The notes below the pieces were generated by a model. It saw nothing but the letters and a program-made list of their open reading frames with translations. It was not told the origin of the DNA and made no database searches. Shown here one piece after another: positions 6,331 to 7,852 of a DNA stretch of 7,852 bases. The first letter of the stretch is position 1. Every line of letters begins with the position of its first letter. Location: the NCBI GenBank assembly GCA_045637775.1, contig JAZUAC010000069.1, positions 1 to 7,852 of the forward strand. The letters run 5' to 3'. The stretch is from UMGS172 sp045637775. GTDB lineage: Bacteria; Bacillota; Clostridia; Oscillospirales; Acutalibacteraceae. The translations under genes and the position numbers were made by a program.

Positions 6331-7852
6331 TTATTCACCGTAGAAATATATTTCCTGACCGTCAATCTGATAGATATGGATATAGTCAACGATATACTTG
6401 TTGGTTGTCTTCCAGTAATCAGCGGTTTCGTCAAGCGAGAATTGACCCTCCGAGCTGGGATTACCAACAGTCATACTGATAATGAGACTCAATTTTTCGT
6501 TGAAACAATCAATATCATTGCTATAATACTTGGTATTTGTCGGGTCATATTTATACTCGAAATAGACCTGACCGTCAACGGTAAACTTGGCTCCTTCAGG
6601 CGTCCAAAGATAACCAAAGGTATGGTATCCGTCACCGAATGTCTTGCCGGAACCTGCATCAGCTTTCTTGGCTGAAGAATATCTGCCATCGAGTGAATAA
6701 TGTTCATATCCAAAGTTAGAGCCCGAAGCAGTCGGCCATGAGTGCATATTAAATGCAGAGTATCTTGCATTACCGAAGCTTTCGTTTATGTCGATCTCAC
6801 TACCGAAAAGACCGGTTTCTTTTCCATGCTGGGTTGCCCACAACGAAGTCCAGATACCCGCACCGTTAGGAGTAATACAGCTAACCTCAAGATAGCCATA
6901 GCGGTATTCCATTTTGCCGTGGGATCGCAACATACCGCCGTAGTAGTACTTATCGTCAAATGCGGCCTCAATAACAAGGTTGCCATCTTCAAGATAGGTG
7001 TGCTCGGCAGAACGCTTACTCTTTTTGCCTTCGGTAACACTATCTATTACACTACCGTCGATCTCGTTCCAAACACTGGTATCAACATCCTCTTGGTCAA
7101 AATCCTCCGTGAAGGTAGGACGGTAGTAGTTTTTAGTAGAATAATCCTTTATCTTTTCGGAATACTTACCGCTGACATAAGTACCGGCCGCTACCGACGA
7201 TCCGTCAGGTAACGATTCGAGATACTTGGTCAACTCGGAAACAGCCATTGCCAAAGCATAGGTACTTCCGCCATCGACATAGATACTACTATTACCAATG
7301 CAAAATGCGTAATCATCCTCGGTGAAGTTGGTGGTGTCTATCTTATATTGAGAATCACTCGGATTGACATTAACTTTACCTACAAAGATACTGAACTTAT
7401 AGCTTGACTGACGCCAACTGCTGTCTTTAACAATAGTAGTTGAGCTATTTTTGTTTTCGCCGATGTTCTTGATAACATTCAACATCTCATCACACTGCAT
7501 TCTTGCAAGGTAAGAGAAGTTTGCAGAAGGAACAACGATACTCTGTCTAATTGGGTTAAGTAAACTCCACTTATAGTAGCCTAAAGTCCAACCGCCGATT
7601 GAAACAGACTTTCTTGAGTAAGATTTCGTAGGCTCGGTTTCTTTAATAACTATATCATCGAAGTATACTGTTGCAGTACCGTCAGAGCCTGCACCGTCAC
7701 GTGCAAGCATCAAGAGATAATGCTCATCGGCATTGAGTCCGGTTCCATCATAGGTGAACGAAACCGTTACACCGGTCCATTGCTTTTCTTTGGTCAGAAT
7801 AACGCCGCCATAACCGTTGGATTTGCCACCGGATATTCCGATATTATCCTTA
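6331..7852 (-). CDS. Multidomain GH16 endo-glucanase (laminarinase-like), C-terminal 506 residues; 5' end beyond right edge
   Basis: The reverse-strand frame stays open to the window end, so the protein begins outside; residue 1 here is the codon at 7851-7849. Residues about 1-71 are the end of a beta-sandwich ending VYFDDIVIKE, typical of CBM4/9-like carbohydrate-binding modules. Residues about 86-230 resemble the alpha/beta domain found N-terminal to GH20/GH67 barrels: FTEDDYAFCIGNSSIYVDGG followed by a TYALAMAVSELTKYL helix. Residues about 245-495 are the GH16 jelly roll: FTEDFD opening, GIWTSLWAT, catalytic EIDINE with nucleophile E352, D354 and acid/base E357 (ExDxxE, beta-bulge type), MHSWP, FGYLWTPEGAKFTVDG, ISMTVGN and DYIHIYQ. 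GH16 enzymes cut beta-1,3 or mixed-linkage glucans and some galactans by a retaining mechanism; the ExDxxE form fits laminarinase-like groups, but substrate is not proven. Secretion is inferred, as the signal peptide would lie outside. It ends 7 residues after the GH16 fold, with no C-terminal anchor or dockerin. Confidence 0.88.
   Translation of the reverse strand, partial: KDNIGISGGKSNGYGGVILTKEKQWTGVTVSFTYDGTGLNADEHYLLMLARDGAGSDGTATVYFDDIVIKETEPTKSYSRKSVSIGGWTLGYYKWSLLNPIRQSIVVPSANFSYLARMQCDEMLNVIKNIGENKNSSTTIVKDSSWRQSSYKFSIFVGKVNVNPSDSQYKIDTTNFTEDDYAFCIGNSSIYVDGGSTYALAMAVSELTKYLESLPDGSSVAAGTYVSGKYSEKIKDYSTKNYYRPTFTEDFDQEDVDTSVWNEIDGSVIDSVTEGKKSKRSAEHTYLEDGNLVIEAAFDDKYYYGGMLRSHGKMEYRYGYLEVSCITPNGAGIWTSLWATQHGKETGLFGSEIDINESFGNARYSAFNMHSWPTASGSNFGYEHYSLDGRYSSAKKADAGSGKTFGDGYHTFGYLWTPEGAKFTVDGQVYFEYKYDPTNTKYYSNDIDCFNEKLSLIISMTVGNPSSEGQFSLDETADYWKTTNKYIVDYIHIYQIDGQEIYFYGE

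Noticed and set aside
6742..7212. 156-codon plus-strand frame within the GH16 gene
   Set aside because: It is antisense to the conserved GH16 catalytic region and has no family features or ribosome binding site.
7711..7713. TTG codon as a start for the GH16 protein
   Set aside because: The frame stays open upstream to the window end and continues a carbohydrate-binding beta-sandwich, so the codon is internal and the gene is simply cut.

Overview
The window looks like chromosomal DNA from a low-GC Gram-positive anaerobe (Bacillota, class Clostridia). The markers are a ctsR-mcsA-mcsB heat-shock operon behind a CtsR operator, a tiny Gly/Asn/Cys-rich protein of a kind common in clostridia, strong AGGAGG-type ribosome binding sites, and short hairpin plus T-run terminators. 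The pairing of a LacZ-type beta-galactosidase with a multidomain GH16 glucanase suggests a polysaccharide-using gut or rumen member of the Oscillospiraceae/Ruminococcaceae. That placement is inference from gene content, not from a database match.

Layout. (1) Positions 1-1535, minus strand: the CtsR regulon head. A consensus sigma-A promoter overlapped by a CtsR heptad operator drives ctsR, mcsA and mcsB; mcsB runs off the left edge. (2) Positions 1536-1780, plus strand: a 39-residue cysteine-rich mini-protein gene with a strong ribosome binding site and its own perfect hairpin terminator. (3) Positions 1781-6312, plus strand: an AT-rich leader with two candidate promoters, then alr (alanine racemase) overlapping lacZ (GH2 beta-galactosidase) by ATGA, closed by a 32-bp perfect palindrome. 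(4) Positions 6331-7852, minus strand: the C-terminal 506 residues of a large, probably secreted GH16 endo-glucanase that converges on lacZ and is cut by the right edge.

How the genes work together. CtsR represses its own operon. McsB, helped by the zinc protein McsA, is a protein-arginine kinase that inactivates CtsR under stress and marks proteins for ClpCP; clpC probably lies beyond the left edge. Alr supplies D-alanine for peptidoglycan, and LacZ hydrolyses beta-galactosides in the cytoplasm. Their overlap implies co-transcription and coupled translation although the pathways are unrelated. The GH16 protein would act outside the cell on beta-glucan or a related polymer.

I see no mobile element, CRISPR array, tRNA or rRNA, and no clear novel system. 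The points most worth a second look are the mini-protein, the alr-lacZ coupling, and the apparent GH20b/GH67N-like module placed in front of a GH16 domain.
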